Shown: positions 7,276 through 17,478, counted from the stretch's first letter. The stretch: DNA of 64,000 bases from Mucilaginibacter sp. 44-25 (GCA_001898335.1 MKTS01000013.1:186001-250000); one strand, 5' to 3'. Numbers and translations are program-made. Notes: generated by a model not told the origin, from the sequence alone.

Positions 7276-10200
7276 ATGATGAAAATTTACTCCACTATCC
7301 GTCGGCAGGCATTAACTGATCTGAACAGAGCGATGATCCGTCTGTTCAAATCTGCCTGTTGTATCATCTTTTTAGCGCTGCCATTTATGGCCCGCGCGCA
7401 AACGATTATAACAGGCATCGTAAAAGATAAGGACGGGCCTATTATCGGCGCCACCGTAACACAAAAAGGCGTTAAAAACACCACATCAACCGATGTTAAC
7501 GGCAAATTTCAATTCACCTTAAAGGAAGGTCCCGCCATCCTCACCGTTTCATACATCGGTTACCGCACATTAGAGGTTGATGTAACCAACCGCACTAACG
7601 TAACCATCACCCTACAGGACGATGTGAACAAACTCAACGAAGTAGTGGTGGTAGGTTACGGTACCGTAAAAAAGGGCGACCTCACCGGCTCGGTAAGTTC
7701 GGTAAAAAGTGATAACCTTATTCTCGGTGGTACCACAACCAACATAGGCCAGGCTATACAAGGTAAGGCCGCGGGTGTACAGGTACAGCAGTCGAGCTTT
7801 GAACCGGGCGGGGGCATTAATATTACCGTAAGGGGTGGTAACTCCATTAACACTTCTACCTCTCCTTTATACGTGGTTGACGGCTTTATCAGCGACAATG
7901 GTAACCAGGTAAACCCAAATGATGTTGAAGATATACAAGTTTTAAAAGACGCTTCGGCTACAGCTATCTATGGTGCCAGAGGTGGTAACGGTGTGGTTTT
8001 AATTACTACGAAGAAAGGGAAGAATGGAAAAGTAGCGCTTGATGTTGATGTATCAGGCGGTACGCAACGCCTAACCTATCAGCCCAGTTTGTTAACAGGC
8101 CAGCAGTACACCGATATACAAAATGCTACGGCCATTGAAGATGGTAAACCACAGCCCTACCCTTCAAGTTTCCAGGTGGCTAATACCAATTGGCTTAAGC
8201 TGGCAACGCAAAATGCCAATGTGCAAAATCAAAGCATCAGCTTAAGTTCTGGCGACCAAAATTCTAAACTGTACATTTCGGGTAACCACATTAAACAAGT
8301 TGGCGTATTAAAACACACCGGCTTTGAGCGCTACACGGCACGTATAGGTACCGAAAAAACGGTTAATGAAAACCTGAAGATCAGTGCCAATTTCTATGGA
8401 GCAAGTTCAGCTACAACATTACAGTCCTATACTGGTGATATTACCGCGCCATTGTTCAGCTTGTTAACCGCCCCGCCAAACGTTGCGCCATATAACCCCG
8501 ATGGTACTTATAATTACTACATTACCCAGGGCACCAAAACCAACGCCCTTGCCGGTTTACTGGAACCCACTAACAACAGCGCTAATAAGTTAGTAAACGC
8601 TAATGTAGGGCTGGATTATAAAATCCTAAAAAGTCTTACTTACCACCTTACAGCAGGTACGGAATACAGCCAGACCACAGCGGGGCAATACCTGCCTACC
8701 ACAACTATTGCAGGTGCAAAACAGGGTGGCGTAGCCAGCGAGCAAGCTAAATCAGCCTTCAGATGGGTGGTTGAAAACTACCTGACCTATAAATTTAACC
8801 TGGCCAAGGTGCATGATTTCACCGTTTTGCTGGGTACTTCTAACCAAAAAGACGTTACCGATGGCTTAAACGCAGGTTCAAAAGGTTTCTCTACCGATGC
8901 TTTTTTATACTACAACCTTGGCGCGGGTTCTTTGCCTAACGGGTATGGCAGCAACAAAGCCGAAGCTTTTTTAACGTCGTACTTCACCAGGTTAAACTAT
9001 GCTTATAATGATAAGTTACTGGCATCGTTCTCCTTCCGTGATGACCGTTCGTCCAATTTCGGGCCTAACAAGCGTTCGGGCTTTTTCCCTGCGGGTGCTA
9101 TCGCCTATAAACTTACGGATGAGGATTTCGTAAAGAACCTTAACACTTTCACAAATTTAAAAGCCCGTGTGAGCTACGGTATTACCGGTAACGACCGTAT
9201 ACCGGCAAGTTTATACCTTTCAACATTTGGCCCTTACGGGACCGTGCTTAACCAAAGCGGTAACCTGCAAACCGGTATCGAACCTAAAACACTGGCCAAC
9301 CCCAACCTGAAATGGGAAGCAACACGCCAGTTTGATGTGGGTTTGGATATGGGCTTTGCCAATGGCCGTGTTAATGCCAGCATTGATTACTACGCCAAAA
9401 AAACAACAGACCTGCTTATCCAGATACCTATTGGCCAGGAATGGGGCTTTAGCAGCCAGTGGGTAAACGGCGGTTCAATACAAAACAGGGGTATCGAGGT
9501 ATCGGTGAACACCGCCAATATTAAAACCAGCGATTTCTCATGGAATACCACCGTCACCTTTGCCTATAACAAGCAAAAGGCCTTAGACCTGGGGCCGGGT
9601 GTAAACGTGATCAGCACCAATACGGCTAACCCAAGTGGTACAGTATCCGGCCAGGAATTTACGAGGGTGGTTCCCGGCGTTGAACTGGGTCAGCTATATG
9701 GCTACGTTTACGAAGGGGTAATAAAAACCGGGGAGAAATATGCGCCGCAACCCAACTCAAAACCGGGCGATCCTAAATACAAAGATGTTGACGGGAACGG
9801 TGTGATCACTCCTGCCGATCGTACTTACCTGGGTAATTCCAACCCGCATTACATGGCCGGTTTCGGTAACGATTTCCATTACAAAGGCATTGACCTGGGC
9901 ATATTTTTCCAGGGTGCTTTTGATTACTACCTGTATAACATGAATGCTATGGTATTGGAATCAACCACAGGAGCGGCAGCATTAAACAGGTTTGTAGCCG
10001 GCACCAATGAAAATACTAACATACCCCGCGAAGGCTATTACCTGAGCACTTATGGTAGCTATGTAAACTCACGCTTTGTTGAAAACGCCTCTTACGTACG
10101 TTTAAAATCACTAACGCTGGGCTACAACTTCCCGCAAACCTGGTTCCGGAACATGAAAATATTGCAAGGCGTAAAAGTTTATGCCGAGGCACAAAACCTG

Positions 10201-10335
10201 CTCACCATTACCGGCTACAAAGGCACCGACCCCGAGGTGAACGTACATACCGGTGCGCTTGGGGGCGGTTTAGATTTTAACTCATTCCCCGCCTTTAAAA
10301 CCATCACATTCGGCATTAAGGCATCTATCCATTAA
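7276..10335 (+). CDS. SusC/RagA-family TonB-linked outer-membrane glycan transporter
   Basis: A 1019-aa (from ATG 7276) outer-membrane barrel that imports oligosaccharides with its SusD partner, powered by TonB-ExbBD. An in-frame ATG at 7333 gives a more usual signal peptide (MIRLFKSACCIIFLALPFMA, cleaved after ARAQ) and may be the true start. Next come a carboxypeptidase-regulatory-like beta domain (about 45-125; ITGIVKDKDGPIIGATVTQK), the plug with the SusC hallmark (DVEDIQVLKDASATAIYGAR, about 215-235) and a long barrel ending in an aromatic-rich strand. It lies downstream of the LacI-type operator/promoter and 32 bp before susD. No adjacent anti-sigma or hybrid sensor gene is seen, so LacI control is the best guess. 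Confidence 0.95.
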   Translation: MMKIYSTIRRQALTDLNRAMIRLFKSACCIIFLALPFMARAQTIITGIVKDKDGPIIGATVTQKGVKNTTSTDVNGKFQFTLKEGPAILTVSYIGYRTLEVDVTNRTNVTITLQDDVNKLNEVVVVGYGTVKKGDLTGSVSSVKSDNLILGGTTTNIGQAIQGKAAGVQVQQSSFEPGGGINITVRGGNSINTSTSPLYVVDGFISDNGNQVNPNDVEDIQVLKDASATAIYGARGGNGVVLITTKKGKNGKVALDVDVSGGTQRLTYQPSLLTGQQYTDIQNATAIEDGKPQPYPSSFQVANTNWLKLATQNANVQNQSISLSSGDQNSKLYISGNHIKQVGVLKHTGFERYTARIGTEKTVNENLKISANFYGASSATTLQSYTGDITAPLFSLLTAPPNVAPYNPDGTYNYYITQGTKTNALAGLLEPTNNSANKLVNANVGLDYKILKSLTYHLTAGTEYSQTTAGQYLPTTTIAGAKQGGVASEQAKSAFRWVVENYLTYKFNLAKVHDFTVLLGTSNQKDVTDGLNAGSKGFSTDAFLYYNLGAGSLPNGYGSNKAEAFLTSYFTRLNYAYNDKLLASFSFRDDRSSNFGPNKRSGFFPAGAIAYKLTDEDFVKNLNTFTNLKARVSYGITGNDRIPASLYLSTFGPYGTVLNQSGNLQTGIEPKTLANPNLKWEATRQFDVGLDMGFANGRVNASIDYYAKKTTDLLIQIPIGQEWGFSSQWVNGGSIQNRGIEVSVNTANIKTSDFSWNTTVTFAYNKQKALDLGPGVNVISTNTANPSGTVSGQEFTRVVPGVELGQLYGYVYEGVIKTGEKYAPQPNSKPGDPKYKDVDGNGVITPADRTYLGNSNPHYMAGFGNDFHYKGIDLGIFFQGAFDYYLYNMNAMVLESTTGAAALNRFVAGTNENTNIPREGYYLSTYGSYVNSRFVENASYVRLKSLTLGYNFPQTWFRNMKILQGVKVYAEAQNLLTITGYKGTDPEVNVHTGALGGGLDFNSFPAFKTITFGIKASIH

Positions 10336-10367
10336 TCGTATCGGGAATATTAAAAAGACAACACAAA

Positions 10368-11888
10368 ATGAAAAGATATATCATACCAGCGCTCATCATG
10401 GCAGCTTTTATGCAAACTGCCTGTAACAAAACCAGTTTGGAGCCTAAAATATACAGCAGCCTAACCAGCCAAAACGCTTTCCTTACCAAATCTGACGCTG
10501 TGGCAGCCGTTAACGCGGTTTACGCGCGATTGAAAGGCCCGGCGGTAGGCGACAATTTCGATTACTGGACCGTAAGGCACTTCGCCCTCACCGACCTTAC
10601 TACCGATGTTGGGCACTGTAGTTACGCGGGCGACCCGGGGCAATTATCACAAGTGCAGTGGAACTCGGCGAATGGCCTTATCGCCGAAGATTATAAGCAA
10701 ATTTATAAGCTGATAGCCAACGCTAACAACGCTATCTACAACATCTCGGCAATGACCAGCATTTCAGCTACGGAAAAGAACCAATTTCTTGCCGAAATGA
10801 AATTTCTGCGGGCCATCGCCTACTCAGACCTCACGGATGCCTGGGGGCCGGTGATCCTGAATACCGAAAAAGATATCGCCAACCCGGATTATAAGGCAAA
10901 ATCAACACCAAGCCCGGTAGCCGAGGTTGACGCCCTGATGATAGCCGACCTGGAAAACGCCATGAGCGTTTTACCTGTAGACTACAGCAAAAACAGTATT
11001 TACTCAACAAACGATGTTGGGCGTGCTACCAAAGGCGCGGCAATGTTCCTGCTGGCAAAAATTTACCTGCGCCAGCACCAGTGGCAAAAAGCGGCAGACC
11101 TTACCAAACAGGTAATGGACCTGGGCATCTACCAGCTGTACCCTTCGTACGAAGGTTTATTTAAAGAAGCAAATACCTGGTGTTCAGAAAACATCTTTTC
11201 GGTATTAAGCGATGCCAACGTTAACGGCACCGAATTGCTTAATCACTTTGGCCCGTTAAGCCACCCTGTACTTACCGACAGGTGGCAGTATTACGCCGTT
11301 ACCTGGGATTTCTATAACAGCTATGGCGATGAGGATGACCGTAAAAAAATGTTCTTTACCGAATATAAGGGTGTGGACGGGTTGATACATAAACAAGCGC
11401 CAACTCAGGGAGCAACCGCGCCTAACGGATACTTATACATGCCCGATGTAGCCACCATGAAGTATGCCGACCCTAACGGTGCCAACACCTATTATGATGG
11501 CCACAGTGTGGACATATTGCGCTATGCTGATGTTTTGCTAAGTCGTGCCGAGGCCCTTAATGAACTTAACGGCCCTACTACAGAAGCCGTAAACCTGGTG
11601 AACCAGGTGAAGGCACGGTCGCATGCTAAACAATTGGTGCAGTCGCAGTTAACGCAGGCAACCTTCCGTGATCTGTTGTTACAGGAACGCGGATGGGAAC
11701 TGTATTACGAAGGTAAAAGGCGTGCCGACCTTAAACGCTTTGGTAAATATGATGTGATAGTAAACGGCTACTTGAAAAGAACCGGGCAAACCAACACCGT
11801 ACAAATGCCGCGTGATGAGTATTTCCCCTACCCGCTTAACCAAACTACCATTAACCCTAACCTGAATAATTCCGGAAGACAACAATAA
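10368..11888 (+). CDS. SusD/RagB-family glycan-binding lipoprotein
   Basis: A 506-aa surface lipoprotein that caps the SusC barrel and binds the glycan. The lipoprotein signal is MKRYIIPALIMAAFMQTAC, with the lipidated Cys at residue 19. The SusD TPR-like helical core is recognisable (NANNAIYNISAMTSISATEK, FLAEMKFLRAIAYSDLTDAW, KGAAMFLLAKIYLRQHQWQK). The C-terminal RagB part contains ILRYADVLLSRAEALNELNG and LLQERGWELYYEGKRRADL. It starts 32 bp after susC and is surely in the same operon. Specificity cannot be read from sequence. Confidence 0.95.
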   Translation: MKRYIIPALIMAAFMQTACNKTSLEPKIYSSLTSQNAFLTKSDAVAAVNAVYARLKGPAVGDNFDYWTVRHFALTDLTTDVGHCSYAGDPGQLSQVQWNSANGLIAEDYKQIYKLIANANNAIYNISAMTSISATEKNQFLAEMKFLRAIAYSDLTDAWGPVILNTEKDIANPDYKAKSTPSPVAEVDALMIADLENAMSVLPVDYSKNSIYSTNDVGRATKGAAMFLLAKIYLRQHQWQKAADLTKQVMDLGIYQLYPSYEGLFKEANTWCSENIFSVLSDANVNGTELLNHFGPLSHPVLTDRWQYYAVTWDFYNSYGDEDDRKKMFFTEYKGVDGLIHKQAPTQGATAPNGYLYMPDVATMKYADPNGANTYYDGHSVDILRYADVLLSRAEALNELNGPTTEAVNLVNQVKARSHAKQLVQSQLTQATFRDLLLQERGWELYYEGKRRADLKRFGKYDVIVNGYLKRTGQTNTVQMPRDEYFPYPLNQTTINPNLNNSGRQQ

Positions 11889-11954
11889 ATACAATTAACC
11901 AATGGTAAGGAGTTGGATAGCTACAGCGCCAACTCTTTACCATTTATCAAAATT

Positions 11955-13379
11955 ATGGTTAAAGTAAAAAAACACCTGTTTACAGTTTTTACCCTCGTAA
12001 TGCTATCAGGCCTGTATAGCTGTACTGATAGCAATGCGATAAAAGAAGTTCGCCTGGGGCTGTACAATAACAACGAGCTAAAGATAAAACTCGATATTGT
12101 GACCAGCCGGGAAGCCAACGTTTTCGCCGAATACTGGCTCAAAGGTAACAACGGCCCAAAATTCCTTTCAGTAGGTAGCCATAAAGCAACAGGGCATCAA
12201 CTGGTGCTCACCAATATCCTGCCCGATACTACTTACAATTATCATATCGTATCGGTTGCTAATGGAGATACCGCTATCAGTAAGAACTATGCATTTAAGT
12301 CGCACGCGTTGCCTTTGTTCCTGCAGGAACAGTTTAAAGCCAAAACAGCCGCAAATACACAGCTACCTCCTGAGTTTGGTAATGGCTTAATGCTGATCAA
12401 TAAACGCTATGCTCCCGGTGTGGCTTACCTGGTAGACGATAACGGACGCATACGCTGGTACCACATGATAGACAGGCTGGGCTTTAAGGTGATCCGCTTT
12501 ACCGGCGATAAAACACTGATAGCCATTTTGGGCCGAAACGATGAGCCGACGAGTTACGGAAGCGAGATATTAGAGATCAATTTACTGGGCGATACTTTAT
12601 TGCACCTCAAAAAAGGGCAGGACGATTTTAAACAAACCATCCACCACGAAATATTAAAGAACAGCAAGGGCCAACTGGTAACCATTTTTGTAGATAAACG
12701 GCCGATGGACCTTTCGGCCATAGGCGGATCAAAAACCGATACCGTTAGTGGCGATGGCATACTGGTAATGGATAAAACGGGCAGGCAGATAAAACGGTGG
12801 AGCGTGTTTGATGTAATGGACCCGAAAAAAGACCCGAAAATTTTGAAAACTAAAAAGGACTGGATGCATGCCAACAGCCTGAGTTATGATAAAGATGGCA
12901 ATTACCTCTTATCGTTTTTCAACAACGGACAGATCTGGAAAATAGACCAAAGCACAGGTAAGGTTATTTACAAATTTGGCAAAGGCGGTACTATAGCCAT
13001 GCCGGCCAATTGCAGTTTTACGCAGGCGCATGCGGCCCACATCAATCAGCATGGCGACCTGATGTTTTTTGATAACGGAACAGAGAAACACCAGTCGGGC
13101 GTTTATGCCATTAAAATTAATGAGCAGGCCAAATCCGCGGCGGTTACTTCACACCTGATACTGCCTAAGGAGATATTTAATGGACGCATGGGCAGCGCTT
13201 ATCTCATTAATGATACCAGCACCTTGGTTTGCTGCTCCAAAAGGCACATTATTGTTTTAGCAGATGAGCAGGGGCGCCTGCAATGGACCATGGAAACATC
13301 GGTACCAACTTACCGGGCAGAATTTATTAAATACAGCAACATCGACCCTTATTTAAAGCCTTTAACCCATCATGAATAA
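11955..13379 (+). CDS. Arylsulfotransferase (ASST)-like lipoprotein
   Basis: A 474-aa lipoprotein. The chosen ATG at 11955 gives a good signal (MVKVKKHLFTVFTLVMLSGL, then YSC), whereas the in-frame TTG at 11913 adds an unlikely leader. An N-terminal Ig-like domain (about 30-115) precedes a beta-propeller with ASST-family repeats: HHEILKNSKGQLVTIFVD, DWMHANSLSYDKDGNYLLSF, QIWKIDQSTGKVIYKFGKGG and FTQAHAAHINQHGDLMFFDN. Bacterial ASSTs move sulfate between phenolic sulfates via a His, without PAPS. Several His residues in the expected propeller loops are present, but I cannot align the catalytic one with certainty. It lies 66 bp after susD, and its stop overlaps the cytochrome start by 8 bp. Activity on glycan sulfates is speculation. 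Confidence 0.75.
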   Translation: MVKVKKHLFTVFTLVMLSGLYSCTDSNAIKEVRLGLYNNNELKIKLDIVTSREANVFAEYWLKGNNGPKFLSVGSHKATGHQLVLTNILPDTTYNYHIVSVANGDTAISKNYAFKSHALPLFLQEQFKAKTAANTQLPPEFGNGLMLINKRYAPGVAYLVDDNGRIRWYHMIDRLGFKVIRFTGDKTLIAILGRNDEPTSYGSEILEINLLGDTLLHLKKGQDDFKQTIHHEILKNSKGQLVTIFVDKRPMDLSAIGGSKTDTVSGDGILVMDKTGRQIKRWSVFDVMDPKKDPKILKTKKDWMHANSLSYDKDGNYLLSFFNNGQIWKIDQSTGKVIYKFGKGGTIAMPANCSFTQAHAAHINQHGDLMFFDNGTEKHQSGVYAIKINEQAKSAAVTSHLILPKEIFNGRMGSAYLINDTSTLVCCSKRHIIVLADEQGRLQWTMETSVPTYRAEFIKYSNIDPYLKPLTHHE

Positions 13380-14385
13380 AATAATGCGTTACATCTGCAT
13401 CTTGTTACCTTTTTTCGCCTTTGTAGCGGCTATGCAGCTTACATCATGCGGCAGCGAAAAAGAAACTTCCGGAGATGATGAAGCAACTAACGCCGACACC
13501 ATAGTAGCTATTGACACCACCAAAATACCTATGGGCAAATATGGCGCTTCGGTACGCTATGGCCGGCAGTTAATGCTGCACACCGCGTATTACATAGGCC
13601 CAAATGGCATTAACGGGCAATACACAGGCAACAAAATGAATTGTACCAACTGCCACCGTGACGCGGGTACCAGGCCATACGCTTTTAACCTGATGCGCTC
13701 GTTTGAGGACTATCCGCAGTATCGGGCAAGAGAAGGAAGAATATTATCATTAGCGGAGCGGATCAATAACTGTGTAATGCGCCCTAACCTGGGCAAACCC
13801 CTTCCCTTAGATAGCAAAGAAATGGTTTCCATAATGGCTTACCTGAAATTTTTAAGCGATTCATCAAATGTTTCCCGCGTAACTAAAGGGCTTAAAAACA
13901 TGGAGGTAGCATTACCCGACGAGGCAGCATCTTCAGACAGAGGCGAAGCGTTATACAAAAGTTATTGCGAACGCTGCCATGCCGCCAACGGCGAAGGCAA
14001 AATGCGGTTTGACAATGTCACCTATGAATATCCGCCGGTTTGGGGCCTATTGGCCTATCGTCCGGGTTCGAGCATGCATAGGGTAATTAAACTGGCGCAA
14101 TGGCTTAAAGCCAACATGCCTTATGACAAGGCAACGATAGGCAACCCGGTGCTTAGCGATGCGGAAGCCCTTGATATAGCCGCCTTTATTAACGACGACA
14201 GGAAGCATAAACGCCCGCTACCAAAAACATCAAAGGAAGTTGATTATCCAAATTACGAGGAAAAGGCTGTAGATTATGATAAAGGGCCTTTTAAAGACCC
14301 TTTCTCAGAAAATCAACATAAATATGGGCCGTATAAACCCATTATAGAATATTGGAAAAGCCGGGGTGTAACACCAACTATATAA
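13372..14385 (+). CDS. TsdA-like dihaem c-type cytochrome lipoprotein
   Basis: A 337-aa lipoprotein (lipobox LTSC, Cys26; an alternative ATG lies four codons on). There are two c-haem motifs: CTNCH (C91, C94, H95) and CERCH (C199, C202, H203). The region between them, RIINNC-like 'RINNCVMRPNLGKPL' with C134, then 'EMVSIMAYLKFLS', matches thiosulfate dehydrogenase TsdA. In that family the equivalent Cys is an axial haem ligand. TsdA proteins oxidise thiosulfate to tetrathionate, or the reverse, in the periplasm. Function here is inferred from that motif set. Its start overlaps the ASST-like gene by 8 nt, so the two are coupled, an odd pairing inside a SusCD operon. The C-terminus (YGPYKPIIEYWK) is an extra tail. 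Confidence 0.75.
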   Translation: MNKIMRYICILLPFFAFVAAMQLTSCGSEKETSGDDEATNADTIVAIDTTKIPMGKYGASVRYGRQLMLHTAYYIGPNGINGQYTGNKMNCTNCHRDAGTRPYAFNLMRSFEDYPQYRAREGRILSLAERINNCVMRPNLGKPLPLDSKEMVSIMAYLKFLSDSSNVSRVTKGLKNMEVALPDEAASSDRGEALYKSYCERCHAANGEGKMRFDNVTYEYPPVWGLLAYRPGSSMHRVIKLAQWLKANMPYDKATIGNPVLSDAEALDIAAFINDDRKHKRPLPKTSKEVDYPNYEEKAVDYDKGPFKDPFSENQHKYGPYKPIIEYWKSRGVTPTI

Positions 14386-14451
14386 AACCTATGGAAAGGC
14401 AACAGGCTTGCTTTTTCGGTAAAAGAATAAGTATCTTCAAAAAAAGTATTC

Positions 14452-17436
14452 ATGAAACAAGTATTAGTTTTCGCGTTCCTTTTGTTTAGCATAAAAGCTA
14501 CCGCTCAAAACATCCCATACACCAACTGCGATAATTGCTGGCTGGCCGACTCATTAGGCAACCACCGCGTAGTATTATCCTTTAACGGCACGGGTAAAGT
14601 AGCTAAAGCAGTGATCAACTGGCGCAGAAGGGATAACGCCCCCCAAAATAAACGCATCATTATTGAAGATGCTAAAACCCATCAAAGGGTAAAAAATGTA
14701 AAAGTGGTTTCCATCACCAGAGAAACGGGCGATCTGCTTTTTGAGCCGGTATCTGGTAATGGGGAATACAATGTTTATTACCTGCCCTACAAAAATGAAG
14801 GCCGTTCCAACTATCCTAAAGGCGTATATCTTAAACCAGATAACCAGGCAAATAGTGAATGGCTGGGCTCACTCAACAATAACAAAAACTATCCTTTAGC
14901 TACAGTTAAAGAATTCCAGTCGATAGACGCGTTTAACAGCTTTTACCCAATGGAGGTAATTGCTACGCAGGCCGAAACGGAGGACCTGATAAAGAAATAT
15001 CCAAACGAGAAATTCCTGGTTTTTCCTGAAGACAGGATGTATTCGATCCGCATGACCAAAGACCTCCCCCAACGCTGGATTGCCAACGGTCCCCAGGCAA
15101 AATATATGGGCAAAGCCGCGCGTGGCGAACATTTTGCCTTTCAGTTAGGAGTTTACGCTTTACAAGATATCGGCGGCTTACAGGTAAGTTTCAGCGACCT
15201 GAGATCAGCAGGCGGAAAATCCATACCGGCCACGAAAGCTTTTTGTATCAACAACAACCAGGTTACGTATGATGCTCACCGTTTAACAAAAAGCGTTGAT
15301 GTAAAACAGCATGACATACAGCCGCTATGGTGCCAGGTAGATGTGCCCGCAGAAACAACCCCGGCCTTATACAAAGGGAAGATCACCATTAGCCAGAATG
15401 GCAAACCGGTTAAAACATTAGACCTGGCCATTGAGGTAAGCAACCAGCTACTCAAGGATGGCGGCGTAAGCGAACCCGTTAAAATGACACGCCTTGGTTG
15501 GTTAAACTCTACCATGGCACAGCAAAATACAGTGATAGCGCCTTACACCCCGCTGGTAGTGAATGGTAAAACCATTAGCTTGCTTGGGCGCAAAGTAGAG
15601 ATAGGCAGCAATGGTTTTCCGGCGCAAATTCAAACCTACTTTACGCCCGAAATGACCGGATATGCCACGGCACCCAACAACCTGCTTTCGCAAGCCCTGC
15701 ATTTCAATATTGTTGATGCGGATGGTAAAAATATCGTACTAAAAGACAAAGGAGTAGTATTTACCAAAAAAGAAGCCGGTACTGTTTCCTGGTCATCAAT
15801 AAGCGCCAACGAAAACCTGCAAATGGATGTAAGCGCTTCGTTAGAGTTTGATGGCTTTGTTGCCTACACCGTAAAAATAAAAGCCCTTCGCAATATCGAT
15901 CTGAAAGATATTGGCATGCAGATCCCGCTAAAAAAGGAGTTTGCCAAATATATGATGGGCTTGGGTCTTAAAGGTGGCTATCGCCCCGAAACGTTTGAGT
16001 GGAAATGGGACGTGGCACACAAAAACCAGGACGGTGCCTGGATAGGAAACGTGAATGGTGGTTTACAATACTCACTAAGAGATGAACACTATGTACGGCC
16101 TTTAAACACTAACTTTTACCTGCAAAAGCCTTTGCTATTGCCCACTTCATGGGGCAATACTGATAAAGGCGGCATAGCGGTAACCACCGGAAACACAGGT
16201 GTATTGGTGAACAATTACAGCGGAGCACGTACCCTAAAAAAAGGTGACGAACTGTATTACAACTTTAATTTACTCATTACGCCCTTCCACCCTATTAATA
16301 CCGATTTCCAGTGGCAAACCCGGTTTTACCACGCTTACAAACCCATTGATACCGTAAAGCAAGCGGGCGCTACAGTGATCAATATCCACCACGCAACAGC
16401 CATTAACCCTAACATCAACTATCCTTTTATAGCCTGGCATGAGATGAAAGCCTATGACGACTCCGCGCACGCCGCCGGCTTAAAAGTGAAAATTTATAAT
16501 ACCATACGCGAGCTATCCAACCATGCCTATGAAACCTTCGCGTTACGCAGTTTAGGGCATGAGATATTTTCGCCGGGTAAAGGCGGCGGCTTTAGCTGGC
16601 TGCAGGAGCATTTGGGTGACGATTATATTGCCGCGTGGTTTGTTCCCGAAATTAAGGATGCCGCCATCATCAACAGCGGCATGAACCGCTGGCATAACTA
16701 CTATGTAGAGGGCATGAACTGGCTCACCGAAAATGTAGGTATTGATGGTATTTACCTGGATGATGTGGCCTTTGACCGTGTTACCATGAAACGTATAAAA
16801 CGGGTACTGACTAAAAACGGGCACCCCGGTATCATAGACCTGCATTCGGCGAACCAGTATAACAAAAGCGATGGCTTTAATAATAGCGCTAACCTGTATA
16901 TGGAGCATTTCCCGTACCTCAACAGGCTTTGGTTTGGCGAGTATTTCGATTATGAAAAGAATGATCCTGATTTTTTCCTTACCGAAGTTAGCGGTATTCC
17001 GTTTGGGCTAATGGGCGAAATGCTGCAGGGCGGCGGCAATAAATGGCGCGGAATGGTTTACGGCATGACCAACCGTATGCCCTGGAGCGACGGCGCCGAC
17101 CCACGACCTATATGGAAAGCCTGGGACGACTTTGGTATGAAAGGCACCAAAATGATCGGCTATTGGGTAGATAGTAACCCTGTTAAAACAGATAAAGCCA
17201 AAGTTTTAGCTACGGTTTACAAGAAAGATGGAGCGGCCATGGTATCAATAGCCAGCTGGGAAAATGACAACACAGACGTTAAGCTAAAGATAGACTGGAA
17301 ACAGTTAGGTATAAACCCGGCAAAAGCTACCATCACTGCCCCGGCCATTAAAGATTTCCAGCCCGGCAGAACTTTTACTTTAAAGGATGCCATCCCGGTT
17401 GAAAAAGGAAAGGGTTGGTTATTGGTTATTAAATAA
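14452..17436 (+). CDS. Secreted DUF6067/GH123-like putative glycoside hydrolase
   Basis: A 994-aa exported protein (signal MKQVLVFAFLLFSIKATAQ). The N-terminal half is beta-rich with a GH123-N-like section (RGEHFAFQLGVYALQDIGGL, then VDVPAETTPALYKGKITISQ). The C-terminal half looks like a (beta/alpha)8 barrel: ATVINIHHATAINPNINYPF, GLKVKIYNTIRELSNH, NVGIDGIYLDDVAFDRVTMK, GHPGIIDLHSANQYNKSDGF, LNRLWFGEYFDYEKNDPDFF. This is the DUF6067 ('glycoside hydrolase domain-containing') type. D770-D771 sits on a barrel strand where acidic catalytic residues are expected, but no GH123-style Asp-Glu pair is evident there, so the mechanism is unsure. It ends the operon before a strong terminator. With the NahK-like kinase it suggests an N-acetylhexosamine-containing target. 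Confidence 0.7.
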   Translation: MKQVLVFAFLLFSIKATAQNIPYTNCDNCWLADSLGNHRVVLSFNGTGKVAKAVINWRRRDNAPQNKRIIIEDAKTHQRVKNVKVVSITRETGDLLFEPVSGNGEYNVYYLPYKNEGRSNYPKGVYLKPDNQANSEWLGSLNNNKNYPLATVKEFQSIDAFNSFYPMEVIATQAETEDLIKKYPNEKFLVFPEDRMYSIRMTKDLPQRWIANGPQAKYMGKAARGEHFAFQLGVYALQDIGGLQVSFSDLRSAGGKSIPATKAFCINNNQVTYDAHRLTKSVDVKQHDIQPLWCQVDVPAETTPALYKGKITISQNGKPVKTLDLAIEVSNQLLKDGGVSEPVKMTRLGWLNSTMAQQNTVIAPYTPLVVNGKTISLLGRKVEIGSNGFPAQIQTYFTPEMTGYATAPNNLLSQALHFNIVDADGKNIVLKDKGVVFTKKEAGTVSWSSISANENLQMDVSASLEFDGFVAYTVKIKALRNIDLKDIGMQIPLKKEFAKYMMGLGLKGGYRPETFEWKWDVAHKNQDGAWIGNVNGGLQYSLRDEHYVRPLNTNFYLQKPLLLPTSWGNTDKGGIAVTTGNTGVLVNNYSGARTLKKGDELYYNFNLLITPFHPINTDFQWQTRFYHAYKPIDTVKQAGATVINIHHATAINPNINYPFIAWHEMKAYDDSAHAAGLKVKIYNTIRELSNHAYETFALRSLGHEIFSPGKGGGFSWLQEHLGDDYIAAWFVPEIKDAAIINSGMNRWHNYYVEGMNWLTENVGIDGIYLDDVAFDRVTMKRIKRVLTKNGHPGIIDLHSANQYNKSDGFNNSANLYMEHFPYLNRLWFGEYFDYEKNDPDFFLTEVSGIPFGLMGEMLQGGGNKWRGMVYGMTNRMPWSDGADPRPIWKAWDDFGMKGTKMIGYWVDSNPVKTDKAKVLATVYKKDGAAMVSIASWENDNTDVKLKIDWKQLGINPAKATITAPAIKDFQPGRTFTLKDAIPVEKGKGWLLVIK

Positions 17437-17478
17437 TCTGGCTTTATTTAGCCTTCAGCTTAGGTCATTGAATAGGAC

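Noticed and set aside
11913..11954. TTG start for the arylsulfotransferase-like gene
   Set aside because: The extra 14 residues precede a complete lipoprotein signal beginning at the ATG at 11955.
14010..14020. TGACAATGTCA resembling the low-oxygen palindrome
   Set aside because: The spacer is three bases rather than four and it lies inside the TsdA-like coding sequence with no promoter behind it.
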